In this document: piece by piece, positions 31,232 through 39,826 of the stretch
How the letters are laid out: each line of letters starts with the position of its first letter
Position numbering within the stretch: position 1 is the stretch's first letter
DNA from: Gaiellales bacterium
Lineage (GTDB): Bacteria; Actinomycetota; Thermoleophilia; Gaiellales; JAICJC01
Length of the DNA: 43,980 nucleotides
Direction: 5' to 3'
Assembly (NCBI GenBank): GCA_036403155.1
Contig: DASWRM010000040.1
Span: 1 to 43,980, forward strand
Program-made: the position numbers and the translations under genes
The notes under the pieces: generated by a model
The model's database searches: none
What the model saw: the letters and a program-made list of their open reading frames with translations, nothing else
What the model was told of the DNA's origin: nothing

Positions 31232-31253
31232 ACGGCGGTCCCTGCGCCGGCCG

Positions 31254-31810
31254 CTACCGCGGTGCGTCGCGCAGCAGTCCGTCCAGGTCGAGATCGTCGC
31301 CGACGAACCGGATGCGGCCGCCGGCGTCGCGCGGCCACTCCTCCGGCTGGCGGTCCCACATCAACTCGAGGTCGTTGCCGTCCGGGTCGCTGAGGTAGAT
31401 AGCCTCGTGGGTGCCGTGGTCGGTCGCCTGCCGGATCGGCCAGCCGATCTGGCGAAGCCGGCGCAGGGCATCGGCAAGCGCCGGGCGCGTCGGATAGCGG
31501 ATGGCAACGTGGTGGAGGCCGGCCACGCCGTCGGGTGCGGGCCGCCGCCGGCCGACTTCCAGGTGTTGAAGCCGAGGTGGTGGTGGTAGCCGCCGGCCGA
31601 TACGAAGAGGATGTCACCGGTGGTGCCCCAGCCGGGCACGTCACGCGCCTCCGTGATCACGTCGAACCCGAGCACATCGACATAGAAATGGCGCACGCGG
31701 TCGATGTCCGATGTGCGTAGATGGACATGGCCGATGGTCACGCCGGGGTCGATCGGCCGTTCGCTGCGGGCTGCCGGTACCAGCGTCCCCTGTGGCTGGT
31801 CGGTGCTCAT
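31254..31810 (-). pseudogene. Glyoxalase/VOC dioxygenase-like gene with a single frameshift
   Basis: Two overlapping frames together encode one VOC protein of about 185 residues. The first part (from ATG 31810) has IGHVHLRTSDIDRVRHFYVD and LFVSAGGYHHHLGFNTWKS; the second begins with AGLHHVAIRYPTRPALADAL and ends with SDPDGNDLELMWDRQPEEW. All three metal ligands (His in GHVHL, His in LHHVA, Glu in DLELM) occur, but in different frames. The break is at about 31530-31536, where one base seems missing from a CCC run. Either sequencing error, a real recent mutation, or frameshifting. Similar to catechol-2,3-dioxygenase CatE-like proteins. Confidence 0.75.
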
Positions 31811-31878
31811 GGCGAGATGCTAGCGCCGCCGCTCCGGCATACTGCGCCGGTGGCTGACGCCGGCCCACGGACGTCCCG

Positions 31879-32895
31879 GTGAGCGCGCCGCTCGAGCTGA
31901 CCCGCGCTGAGATCCTCGCCTTCCGGCGCCGCACGAACGTGCTCGACGAGCGGCTGCCGGCCGGGGGCGAGTCGCTGCGCCGCGCGGCGTGGGCGGGCCT
32001 GCAGGACAGCATGCCGCGGGCGGCCGTGCTGTCCCTGCACGCGCGCGTCGAGGGCATCGAGTCGGAGAGCTGGGCGCATCCCTCACTGGTGCAGCTGTGG
32101 GGGCCGCGCTATCAGGTATATGCCGTCGCGGCCGACGACCTGGCGGTGTTCTCGCTCGGGCGGCTCCCGGACGACGCGCCGGGACGGCAACGTGCGGAGC
32201 GGATGGCGGAGATTCTGGAAGAACACCTCGGCGGTGCGCGTGCGAGCTACAGCGACGCCGGCGAGGCGATCGGGGTGCACCCGAACGCGCTTCGATACGG
32301 GACGACGACGGGCAGGATCGTGATCCGGTGGGAGGGCGCGCGGCGCCCGCAGGTGTGGATGGTGCCGCGTCCGGAGGTCGACCCGCTCGAGGCGCGGTGC
32401 GAGCTGGCGCGCCGCTACGTCCGCGTCTTCGGGCCGGGAACGGCGCCGGCGTTCGCGAAATGGGCCGGCATCTCCGCACGTGGGGCGGCGGTGGCGTTCG
32501 CGTCGCTCGAGCGGGAGCTGACGGCCGTGCGGACGCCGCTCGGTGACGCCTGGATGCTGACGGTGGACGAGGCGGAGGCGCGGGCCGAACCGCGGGTGCC
32601 GGCTGCGGCTCGCCTGCTCCCCAGCGGGGATGCGTACTACCTGCTCTGGGGCGAGGAGCGTTCGCTGCTGGTCGCCGACAGGGCGCAGCGCGACGAGCTG
32701 TGGACGTCGCGGGTGTGGCCGGGCGCAATCCTGCTGGCAGGCGAGGTGCGAGGCACGTGGCGGCGCGCACACGACGTGGTCACCGCGCAGCAGTGGGGCC
32801 GGTTCGCGCGCGACGAGCGCGAGGCGGTGGAGCGGGAGGCCTCGTCGCTGCCATTGCCTGGACTGGAGCGTGGGATCGTGGTTCGCTGGGAGTGA
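31879..32895 (+). CDS. Winged-helix DNA-binding domain protein (HTH_42 family)
   Basis: A 338-residue protein related to the YcaQ/AlkX winged-helix family: LTRAEILAFRRRTNVLDERL near 7-26, AWAGLQDSMPRAAVLSLHAR, VYAVAADDLAVFSLGRLP, KWAGISARGAAVAFASLERE and LVADRAQRDELW. It does not show the clear QxD motif of the 29499 gene, so a DNA-binding rather than glycosylase role is possible. GTG 31879 overlaps the stop of a 10-codon upstream ORF that starts at GTG 31850, itself 6 nt after CATACT. The stop is 9 nt from the convergent P450 gene. Confidence 0.85.
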   Translation: MSAPLELTRAEILAFRRRTNVLDERLPAGGESLRRAAWAGLQDSMPRAAVLSLHARVEGIESESWAHPSLVQLWGPRYQVYAVAADDLAVFSLGRLPDDAPGRQRAERMAEILEEHLGGARASYSDAGEAIGVHPNALRYGTTTGRIVIRWEGARRPQVWMVPRPEVDPLEARCELARRYVRVFGPGTAPAFAKWAGISARGAAVAFASLERELTAVRTPLGDAWMLTVDEAEARAEPRVPAAARLLPSGDAYYLLWGEERSLLVADRAQRDELWTSRVWPGAILLAGEVRGTWRRAHDVVTAQQWGRFARDEREAVEREASSLPLPGLERGIVVRWE

Positions 32896-32904
32896 GCCGG
32901 AGCG

Positions 32905-34128
32905 CTAGTCCCAGGCCACCTGCAACGCAGGCGGCCGGCGGAACGCGAAGCCGGCGGGCTCCTCGACGGCGACCAGCCGCAGGCCCGGGAGCGCGATCAG
33001 CCGCTCCATCGCGGCGCGCAGCTCGAGACGCGCCAGGTGGGCGCCGAGGCAGAAGTGCTCTCCGAACGAGAAGGAAAGGTGCCGCCGTGCGTTCTCGCGG
33101 TGCATGTCGTAGGTGAGCGGGTCGTCGAAGACGGCCGGGTCGCGGTTGGCAGCCAGTGCCGACACGCCGATGAACTCGCCGGGGCCGATCCGTACGCCGC
33201 CGAGCTGGATCTCGTGTGGCGTCCAGCGCTCCATGAAGCTGACCGGCGGGATCAGCCGGAGCGACTCTTCGATGGCGTTTGGCAGCAGGTCTCCATCGGC
33301 TCGCAACTCGGCCAGCTGGTCGGGATGGCGCAGGAGCAGGAGCGTGGTGTTCATGATGCCCGACTGGATCGTCTCGATGCCGCCGAACATGATCACCCGC
33401 AGCTGCGAGGCGATCTCGTCGTCCGCCAGCCTCGTCGCCTCGTCGTTGACGACCGCGGACGTGATGGAGGCATCGCGGTCGCGCCGGCAGCGCGCGAACT
33501 CCGACTGGAGGATCGCGTTCAGCTCGTCGCGCGCGGCGTCCGCTCGGCGCTGGCGGTCGGGGTTGCCGTCGTAGACCATGCCGTTCGCGAAGGAGTCGTA
33601 GAACCGGTCGACCTTGGCGACGTCGTCCAGCGAGAGGCCGAGCACGCGACCGGTCATGCGGACGGCGAACGGGGCGGCGAGCGCCTGGCCCAGCTCGCAC
33701 TCGTGGGCGGGGACGATCGCATCGAGCAGGGCATCGAGCTCGCTGCGCACCGCCTCGGCGAACAGTCCTTCGACCTCCCGCATGCGGAAGGGGCGCTCGA
33801 AGGGCGCACGCTGGCGGGTGTGGTCGTCGGCATCGCTCGTCAGCATCATGTGGCCGAGCGAGGCGCGGACGAGGTTCTCGTGCGCCTCCACGGTGAGACC
33901 CGTGCGCGGGGCGAGCACCGTGCGCGCCGCGTCGTATCCTGTGGCGAGCCACCCACCGAGCGCGGGCACCCACGACACGGGCTCGGCGGAGCGCAGGCGG
34001 TCGAGCACCGGCTCATGCCCGGCCTCCTCGAGATCCGCGAAGGTGACCGACGCACCGGCCCGGAACCGCGCCCGCCGGGAGGCGTCCTCCGCCTCGTCGA
34101 TCGAGACCTGCGAGAGCAGCTCGGTCAT
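32905..34128 (-). CDS. Cytochrome P450
   Basis: A 407-residue soluble bacterial P450. I-helix oxygen-binding motif MFGGIETIQSG, K-helix EESLR (ExxR), PERF-like segment before FSFGEHFCLGAHLARLE, whose Cys is the heme ligand. It hydroxylates an unknown substrate with separate ferredoxin partners; none is encoded next to it. ATG 34128 is chosen because TAGGAT ends 7 nt before it and overlaps the first ATG (34137). Stand-alone gene. Confidence 0.93.
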   Translation of the reverse strand: MTELLSQVSIDEAEDASRRARFRAGASVTFADLEEAGHEPVLDRLRSAEPVSWVPALGGWLATGYDAARTVLAPRTGLTVEAHENLVRASLGHMMLTSDADDHTRQRAPFERPFRMREVEGLFAEAVRSELDALLDAIVPAHECELGQALAAPFAVRMTGRVLGLSLDDVAKVDRFYDSFANGMVYDGNPDRQRRADAARDELNAILQSEFARCRRDRDASITSAVVNDEATRLADDEIASQLRVIMFGGIETIQSGIMNTTLLLLRHPDQLAELRADGDLLPNAIEESLRLIPPVSFMERWTPHEIQLGGVRIGPGEFIGVSALAANRDPAVFDDPLTYDMHRENARRHLSFSFGEHFCLGAHLARLELRAAMERLIALPGLRLVAVEEPAGFAFRRPPALQVAWD

Positions 34129-34170
34129 CCGCGCCATCCTACCGGGGGCCGGTGGCGGCGCCCGCCGTGG

Positions 34171-34590
34171 CTACGTCCGCTTGCCGCGCGTCGTTCCGCC
34201 AGAGGTGTTCAGGTCGACGGCGGCGCGGATCAATGCCTTGAAGGCGTCCGCATCGAGCTGCTCGCCCTCGCGGATGTCGATCGCGCGCCGCGCGTTTCCC
34301 TCGAGGCTGGAGTTGAAGAGCTTGGCCGGGTCGTCCAGCGAGGCGCCCTTCATGAACGTCAGCTTCACCGTGGACGTGTAGGACTCGCCGGTGCAGATGA
34401 TGCCGTCGTGCGACCACACCGGCGTTCCCGGACTCGTCGCCTTGGCCCACTTCCACTCCTCGACGACGTCCGGGTCCGCCTGCCTGATCAGATCGCGCAT
34501 CCTGCTCAACGTCTCGCCGCGCCAGTCTCCGAGCTCCGCCACCCTCTCGTCGATCCGCTCGGATGCCGAGCGGCCGTCCGTCTCGCCCAT
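34171..34590 (-). CDS. DUF1801 domain protein
   Basis: A 139-residue DUF1801/YdhG-like protein: LGDWRGETLSRMRDLIRQAD near 20-39, VVEEWKWAKATSPGTPVWSH, STVKLTFMKGASLDDPAKLF and DAFKALIRAAVDL, ending in a basic GGTTRGKRT. The function of the family is unknown. Tandem ATGs at 34593 and 34590 follow GGGGAGGG. Divergent from the cupin gene at 34766. Confidence 0.88.
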   Translation of the reverse strand: MGETDGRSASERIDERVAELGDWRGETLSRMRDLIRQADPDVVEEWKWAKATSPGTPVWSHDGIICTGESYTSTVKLTFMKGASLDDPAKLFNSSLEGNARRAIDIREGEQLDADAFKALIRAAVDLNTSGGTTRGKRT

Positions 34591-34765
34591 CATGCCCTCC
34601 CCTTCGACTGCTTCGAGCTTAGTCGGGAGGGGGGGCAGAGCGGTAATCCCATCTGGCCGGGCGGCTCGCTCGTGTGGTACGCAACATGATGTTCTTGGCC
34701 ACCGGATGCGGCTGGAGCCGATCCGTTGGTTCTGCTGCGTGCGAGCCCACTTCGGGAGGATCACG

Positions 34766-35230
34766 ATGACACGAGAAAACCTGTTCTCCGGCCCCTGGGA
34801 CGGAGACGAACACGAGGCCGGCACACGGCGCCGGGTGTTCTGGCGGCCGGAGGGCGCTCGCATGGGGTCAACGCTGTACGAACTCGCCCCGGGCGCCCCG
34901 GAGGACCGCATGCACATGCATTTCGGTGCCGAAGAGATGTTCTTCGTGCTCAGCGGCCGCCCCGTGCTCCGAAACCAGCATGGCGAGGAGTCGCTGGAAC
35001 GCGGAGACGTCGTGTTCTGCCCGGAGGGGCGTGCCGGGATGCACGCATTCAGCAATCCGGGTGACGAACCGGCGGAGATCCTGGCGATCAGCGCCGGCGG
35101 ATTCCCCGACGTCGTCGCCTATCCCGAGCATGGATATGCATGGGTGGCCACTCGTGACCCCGATCCAGAGCTCCTCGCGAAGGGAGGCGACCCGGGCATC
35201 ATCGCCCGGCTCGAGATCCCGATCGAGTAG
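34766..35230 (+). CDS. Cupin domain protein
   Basis: A 154-residue single-domain cupin. Metal-site motif 1 MHMHFGAEEMFFVLSGRPVL (two His and a Glu near 47-54) and motif 2 around GDVVFCPEGRAGMHAFSNPG with the third His. The enzymatic or binding role is unknown. ATG 34766 has GGGAGGA 6 nt upstream. It ends before a hairpin facing the convergent fusion gene, whose second half is also a cupin, though the two are not close in sequence. Confidence 0.88.
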   Translation: MTRENLFSGPWDGDEHEAGTRRRVFWRPEGARMGSTLYELAPGAPEDRMHMHFGAEEMFFVLSGRPVLRNQHGEESLERGDVVFCPEGRAGMHAFSNPGDEPAEILAISAGGFPDVVAYPEHGYAWVATRDPDPELLAKGGDPGIIARLEIPIE

Positions 35231-35271
35231 CAGGAATCGGATGCGGCTTGCAGGGGAGTGGGAGTGGCCGC

Positions 35272-35305
35272 CCGGGGGCTCGTCGCCGGTGACGACGACC
35301 CCCGG
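35272..35305. terminator. Hairpin terminator between convergent cupin genes
   Basis: CCGGGGG (35272-35278) with CCCCCGG, inner TCGTCG with CGACGA, loop CCGGTGA. Confidence 0.6.
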
Positions 35306-35314
35306 TTCGCGGAG

Positions 35315-35698
35315 CTACGTGGTGGCGGCCTTCTGCCGCGCTGCGATCACGTCGCTGAACGGCGCGTTCGGGGTGCCGCCGATGGCGAGCAGCTGCACCG
35401 GGCCGTTCGGTGTGGTGAACCTCCGGCTGTGGCCGGACGGGACGTAGGCCACCGACCCCGGCCGCAGAACGTGCTCGGTCCCGTCGATGGTCAGCGTTGC
35501 CTGCCCGGAAATCACGTAGTAGACCTCTTCCTGGCCGTCGCTTGCGTGATCGTGATCGGGATACCCCTCGTGCCCCTGCTGGAACTGCTCGACGTTGACG
35601 CCGAACGCCGTCACGCCGAGCGTCGACCCGAGCGGCTTGAAGACGCCGCCGTGCGCGCCCTCGATGTCGTCGATGTGAACGACCTTCGGTTCGCTCAT
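35315..35698 (-). CDS. Cupin protein from the internal start of the fusion ORF
   Basis: Independent translation of the C-terminal cupin would start at ATG 35698 (MSEPKVVHIDDIEG) with GGAGGGGG 5-6 nt upstream, giving 127 residues, a usual size for a single cupin. Metal ligands lie in PDHDHASDGQEEVYY and the later His in SGHSRRFTTPNG. Both products could be made from one mRNA. Confidence 0.55.
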   Translation of the reverse strand: MSEPKVVHIDDIEGAHGGVFKPLGSTLGVTAFGVNVEQFQQGHEGYPDHDHASDGQEEVYYVISGQATLTIDGTEHVLRPGSVAYVPSGHSRRFTTPNGPVQLLAIGGTPNAPFSDVIAARQKAATT

Positions 35699-36580
35699 GT
35701 CTGCCCCCTCCGTTGGAATCGTGGCTCCGCAGGGTACCTGCCCGGCGGTGGGACCCGGCCTGGCGAGCTCCGTGACGGTGCCGGCGACCACCGTCTGCGC
35801 GTATCTGGCCAGTTCCGTCGTTGCCTCGACGGTTCCCGGCCGTGGGCGCTCGTCCGGATCCCAGCCGAGGGATCGCTCATCGAGCGCTTGTCCGATCAGC
35901 GGGTGCCACTCCGGCGGCAGCGCCTGCTTCGCCCACCGAAGCGCAGCCTGCTTCGACGCCACCTCGCCGGAGTCGAACGTGTACAGCATCCGGCAGAGGG
36001 TGGTCACCGCGTAGCGTTGTGTCCAGGCGGTGTCGAAGCTGATCCACCCCAGCAGGTCTGGCAGGAACGTCTCGATCTGGCGCCGCATGCTTCGGCGAAG
36101 CGCGTCCGCTGGAACCTCGCAGACGAACTCCGCCGGGTGCGGGCCCGCGAGCGGGATCCCGTGCGCCTGAAGCGTCCACCTCACCTCCTCGCGGTTGCAG
36201 TGGTTCGACCACTGCATCTCGCGCCAGCCATGATCGACATACAGCCAGCGCTGGCCCAGCGCGGCGAGCGTCTCGAGGTCCCGCTTCGGAGCGTACGAGC
36301 CTTCCAGATGCTGTGCCCAGTGCTCGGCTCGCGTCGGGAGCTCGTCGTGCAGCTCGCGAAGAGCGTGTTCCTGCTCCGCGCTGACCGGCTCTCGCGTGAC
36401 GACCAGGAAATCGCAGTCGCTGTGGAGATCTCCGGCTCCCAGTGCGAATGACCCGGTGAGGTACGCCCCGACGAAGTTCTCCGCGAGTATCGACGTGACG
36501 CGACCGATGACCTCTTCCAGCAGGTCGTTGAGTTCAGGAAAGACGGTCGGCGCCGAGGGCAATCCCGGTGCGGTGGCCAC
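35315..36580 (-). CDS. Fused nucleotidyltransferase (AadA/DUF4111-like) plus cupin protein
   Basis: A continuous 421-residue ORF. Residues 1-290 are an aminoglycoside-adenylyltransferase-like protein: FVGAYLTGSFALGAGDLHSD followed by CDFLVV, the GS..D.D nucleotidyltransferase site, and a DUF4111-type helical C-terminus with YAVTTLCRMLYTFDSG. Residues 295-421 are a cupin with GHEGYPDHDHASDGQEEVYY and an SGHSRRF block. At the junction is an internal ATG (35698) with GGAGGGGG before it. So it may be two genes merged by loss of a stop, or a real bifunctional protein. GTG 36580 lies 6 nt after TAAGAT (leaderless). Confidence 0.78.
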   Translation of the reverse strand: MATAPGLPSAPTVFPELNDLLEEVIGRVTSILAENFVGAYLTGSFALGAGDLHSDCDFLVVTREPVSAEQEHALRELHDELPTRAEHWAQHLEGSYAPKRDLETLAALGQRWLYVDHGWREMQWSNHCNREEVRWTLQAHGIPLAGPHPAEFVCEVPADALRRSMRRQIETFLPDLLGWISFDTAWTQRYAVTTLCRMLYTFDSGEVASKQAALRWAKQALPPEWHPLIGQALDERSLGWDPDERPRPGTVEATTELARYAQTVVAGTVTELARPGPTAGQVPCGATIPTEGADMSEPKVVHIDDIEGAHGGVFKPLGSTLGVTAFGVNVEQFQQGHEGYPDHDHASDGQEEVYYVISGQATLTIDGTEHVLRPGSVAYVPSGHSRRFTTPNGPVQLLAIGGTPNAPFSDVIAARQKAATT

Positions 36581-36681
36581 GGTCGGATCTTAGGCGGGTG
36601 CCTATGGAACCCCGGCGCGCCAGCAGCGAGCCGTCCCCGAGCGGGCTGCGCGCATGCCACCCACGCGGTAGCCTCCGGGCC

Positions 36682-37419
36682 ATGTTCGACCACGTCGGGA
36701 TCGCGGTGTCCGACCTTGCCGCGTCCGAGCGCTTCTACCGCACCGTGCTCTCCGTGCTCGGCGTCGAGCCGAGCCACGCGGACGAGGAGTTGGTCGAGTG
36801 GCAGGACTGGGACATCGGGCCGACCGACCGCGAACACCCTTTGACGCGTGGCCTGCACGTGGGCTTCCGGGCGCCGGACCGCGCGGCAGTCGACGCGTTC
36901 TGGCAGGCGGGGGTCGACGCCGGGTACGAGGACGATGGCGCGCCGGCGGCGCGCCCTGTGTACGGCCCCGACTACTACGGCGGCTTTCTGCTCGACCCGG
37001 ACGGAAACAGTGTCGAGGCTGTCCACTACGACCGTGAGCGGCCGGTGCCCGACGGCTGCATCGACCACCTGTGGCTCCGCGTTCGCGACCCTCAGGTGTC
37101 ACGGCGCTTCTATGCGACGGTCGCGCCGCACGCCGGGCTTCGCATCGCGCACGACGCGCCGGATCGCGTGCAGGTCTGCGGCCCGGATTTCTCCTTCTCG
37201 CTCGTCCGGGACGAGCGCCCGCTCACCGAGCACGTTCACATCGCGTTCCCCGCCGCCGCGGACGACACGGTGCGAACCTTCCATGCGGCCGCGCTGGCCG
37301 CGGGCTACGAGGACCACGGCGGCCCCGGTGAGCGCCCCGTGTACCACCCCGGGTACTACGGCGCCTTCGTGCTCGACCCGGACGGCCACAACGTCGAGGT
37401 CGTCAACCACAACGAATGA
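36682..37419 (+). CDS. Double-domain VOC (glyoxalase-fold) protein
   Basis: A 245-residue protein of two tandem VOC domains. Domain 1 (about 1-120): MFDHVGIAVSDLAASERFYR, LHVGFRAPDRAAVDAFW, GFLLDPDGNSVEAV. Domain 2 (about 125-245): DHLWLRVRDPQVSRRFYATV, EHVHIAFPAAADD, AFVLDPDGHNVEVV. Each has a His and Glu as metal ligands. The repeats (both with GYYG-like loops) suggest internal duplication. ATG 36682 lies 7 nt after TAGCCT. Substrate unknown. Confidence 0.9.
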   Translation: MFDHVGIAVSDLAASERFYRTVLSVLGVEPSHADEELVEWQDWDIGPTDREHPLTRGLHVGFRAPDRAAVDAFWQAGVDAGYEDDGAPAARPVYGPDYYGGFLLDPDGNSVEAVHYDRERPVPDGCIDHLWLRVRDPQVSRRFYATVAPHAGLRIAHDAPDRVQVCGPDFSFSLVRDERPLTEHVHIAFPAAADDTVRTFHAAALAAGYEDHGGPGERPVYHPGYYGAFVLDPDGHNVEVVNHNE

Positions 37420-37430
37420 CGCTCAGCCGG

Positions 37431-38099
37431 TTAGCGACCAAACAGCTTCCAGTGCCCCTCGGATATGACGTCGACGGTGCCGTCGGCCACGCTGATGGCG
37501 GTCTCGTCGTCGATCGCATACGCCGGCCCCGGGATGGCGGCCGCCCATCGTTCCGCGTCCGCCATGGTGTTCTCCGGCAGAAGTTCGTGATCGAGGTGCG
37601 GGAAGATCGAGAAGTCGACGATGCCCAGCGTGCTGTCGTCACCGGTGGGCGACTTCCAGCCGACGAAGTCCTCCCCGATACGCGGGGTCATCACCATGCT
37701 GCCGGCGCTCAGCCCCACCCAGACCGTCGTGGGCAGCGACGGCAGCAGATCCGCCAGCCCCGACTGCCGCATCCAATGGCACAGGTACAGGGCGTCGCCG
37801 CCATCCACCAGCAGGACGTCTGTCTCTTCGACCCAGGAGACCCAGCGTTCCTTGTCGATGCTGGGCAGCGCGGTCAGCTCGAGCACTCCCAAGGATTTCC
37901 AGCCCAGCTCGCACATCGGTGTGGAGGCGTGTCCGCTGATGAACCGCCATGCCCCACCGGGGCTCCCCTGCGGATGCCCGTACCCGGCCGTGGGGATACA
38001 CAGGGCGTTGGCGTCGGCGATCGGTTTGCCCAGCAGGTCGATCAGGGCGTCGTGGATGCTCGTGTTCTTGATGCCGGCGGACGTGAGAAGCAGCTTCAT
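37431..38099 (-). CDS. Peptidase S51-like (PepE/class I glutamine amidotransferase-like) protein
   Basis: A 222-residue peptidase E-family protein: MKLLLTSAGIKNTSIHDALI, DVLLVDGGDALYLCHWM near 94-110, nucleophile elbow VGLSAGSMVMTPRIG with Ser near 131, and DFSIFPHLDHE with the catalytic-type His near 168. It may cleave Asp-X dipeptides (PepE-type) or degrade cyanophycin-like peptides. ATG 38099 has GAAGGAGA upstream. Convergent with the VOC gene (11 nt apart). Confidence 0.88.
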   Translation of the reverse strand: MKLLLTSAGIKNTSIHDALIDLLGKPIADANALCIPTAGYGHPQGSPGGAWRFISGHASTPMCELGWKSLGVLELTALPSIDKERWVSWVEETDVLLVDGGDALYLCHWMRQSGLADLLPSLPTTVWVGLSAGSMVMTPRIGEDFVGWKSPTGDDSTLGIVDFSIFPHLDHELLPENTMADAERWAAAIPGPAYAIDDETAISVADGTVDVISEGHWKLFGR

Positions 38100-38295
38100 C
38101 GAGTATCTCCTTCGGAGAGGGGTCAGCAGCAGGTAGACCGGTCGAGCCGCCAGTTCTCATCGATCACCGTTGCGGCACCGACGCACACCTCCGAGCCGCG
38201 TTCCGGTGTTCGGAACTACGTGCAGGTCTACCCGACGGGAGGACTGAAATCGCGGGCAGACGCAGGTCAAGCGGTCGAACCGGGACGGACGTCCC

Positions 38296-38451
38296 GTGAA
38301 GCCACCCACTGGTTCGGCCGCTCGTTTAGCCGCCACCGGGGCCGGGAACATCGTGGAGGCGCTGGACTTGGTCGCCTTGGCAATGCTCATCCTCACTGCG
38401 CTCGCACACCTTCTATGGCGCCACATGAAGACCGCGCCGACCACGGGCTGA
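38296..38451 (+). CDS. Possible small membrane protein (51 aa)
   Basis: GTG 38296 opens a 51-residue ORF with a hydrophobic helix ALDLVALAMLILTALAHLLW and a basic RHMK after it. It lies in the 460-bp gap between peptidase S51 and the desaturase, where I see no other gene. An inverted repeat CGGGAC-GGAC-GTCCCG (38281-38296) touches its start. No ribosome-binding site or family is recognised, so the call is tentative. Confidence 0.3.
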   Translation: MKPPTGSAARLAATGAGNIVEALDLVALAMLILTALAHLLWRHMKTAPTTG

Positions 38452-38560
38452 CGGCACGCGTGGCACTGATCAGTCGTGCATTGTGCGTTGAGGGTGGGAG
38501 GCAGTCGGTCGCGAATATCCCCTCGCGGCCGGGCATGGTCGAGACGGAGTGTGCTTCGAG

Positions 38561-39694
38561 ATGACCGGCAGCGCCGGCGACGGCTCCGCATTCAAGTTCA
38601 CGAGCAGCGGCGCGTTTCGCCGTGACATCGATCACCGGGTCAACGAGTTGTTGGCCGACAAGCGGCTTGTCCGGCGCGCCTATCGGCTGCTGTGGGCGAA
38701 GGCTTTCCTCGTCGTGCTCTGGGTGGCCGTGTCATACGGCGTGTTGGTGTTCGTCGCGGGCGACATGGTCGAGGCGCTGGCGGCGTCGGTCAGCTTGGGG
38801 CTCGCCACGGCCGGCATCGGCTTCACGATCATGCATGACGCCAACCACCGAGCCTTCGCGCCGAGCCGCCGTGTCAACCAGTTGATGGCGCTCTCGCTTG
38901 ACCTGATCGGCGGCTCCTCCTACGTCTGGTCAGCCAAGCACCTCGCCCACCACACCTACCCCAACATGACCGACTACGACCCCGACATCGAAAGCCTTCC
39001 CTTCGCACGTTTTGACCCAGCCCAGCAGCGTCGCTGGTGGCACCGATACCAACACCTCTACATCTGGGTCCTCTACGCGTTGGTCACCATTCGCTGGCAG
39101 TTCGCCACAGATTTCCAGTTCCTGCGCCGAGGACGGGCCGGTCGCAGCCGTCTCCGCCGGCCAAACGGCGCGGCGCTCGCCACACTGCTGGCCGGGAAAG
39201 GTGTCTTCTGCGTCTGGGCGTTCGCGATTCCACTGCTCTTCCACCCCGCGCTCGCGGTCCTCGAGGTGTTCCTCGTCACGTCGTGCGTCGCGTCGCTCAG
39301 CCTCACACTGGTCTTCCAGCTCTCCCACTGCGTGGCTGAGACGGTGTTCGTCGATCCCACGCACGACGTGACGGCACGATCATGGCAAGTCCACCAGGTC
39401 GAGACGACCGTCGACTTCGCGAGGCACAACCGACTCCTACGCCTGTATGTCGGAGGCTTGAACTTCCAGATCGAGCATCACCTCTTCTCGCGCCTGCCAC
39501 ACACTCTCTACCCGCGGATCGCACCGATCGTGGAAACCGCCGCGCGCGCACACGGCATTTCCTACACCTGCCAACCGACGCTTCGAGCCGCGTTGCGCTC
39601 ACACGCACGGTGGCTCAAAGAGATGGGCTCGGCCGTCCCCAGCCACGCACCCGCGCCTACGCCCCGTGGCGACGTGGCCTCTGAGCCCGGCTAG
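38561..39694 (+). CDS. Membrane fatty acid desaturase (acyl-CoA/acyl-lipid, Des6-type)
   Basis: A 377-residue membrane desaturase. Three di-iron His boxes: MHDANH (HxxxH, about 93), SAKHLAHHTYPN (HxxHH, about 125) and QIEHHLF (QxxHH, about 304). Two pairs of hydrophobic segments lie around them (FLVVLWVAVSYGVLVFV, and the pair beginning VFCVWAFAIPLLF). It inserts a double bond into membrane fatty acids, using ferredoxin- or flavodoxin-type electrons. ATG 38561 overlaps an upstream frame's TGA (ATGA); GTG 38549 is an alternative. The C-terminus is rich in Pro and Ala. Confidence 0.9.
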   Translation: MTGSAGDGSAFKFTSSGAFRRDIDHRVNELLADKRLVRRAYRLLWAKAFLVVLWVAVSYGVLVFVAGDMVEALAASVSLGLATAGIGFTIMHDANHRAFAPSRRVNQLMALSLDLIGGSSYVWSAKHLAHHTYPNMTDYDPDIESLPFARFDPAQQRRWWHRYQHLYIWVLYALVTIRWQFATDFQFLRRGRAGRSRLRRPNGAALATLLAGKGVFCVWAFAIPLLFHPALAVLEVFLVTSCVASLSLTLVFQLSHCVAETVFVDPTHDVTARSWQVHQVETTVDFARHNRLLRLYVGGLNFQIEHHLFSRLPHTLYPRIAPIVETAARAHGISYTCQPTLRAALRSHARWLKEMGSAVPSHAPAPTPRGDVASEPG

Positions 39695-39826
39695 CAGCGC
39701 TCGAGATCGGCGTCGGCGCATCCGGCTCAGGGCAATGCGCTGACCGCTCGGCTGCGTGGTCCGGCATTCCCGCGGGTTCTGTGGCACGCGAAGGAAATCG
39801 GGGACAGGTGGGTGTAGGGTCATTGG

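Noticed and set aside
37416-38564. 382-codon plus-strand frame over peptidase S51 and the gap beyond
   Set aside because: Mostly antisense to peptidase S51, and the remainder shows no domain or coding pattern.
38157-38591. 144-codon minus-strand frame in the gap before the desaturase
   Set aside because: Arg/Ser-rich, overlaps the desaturase start, no ribosome-binding site and no motif.
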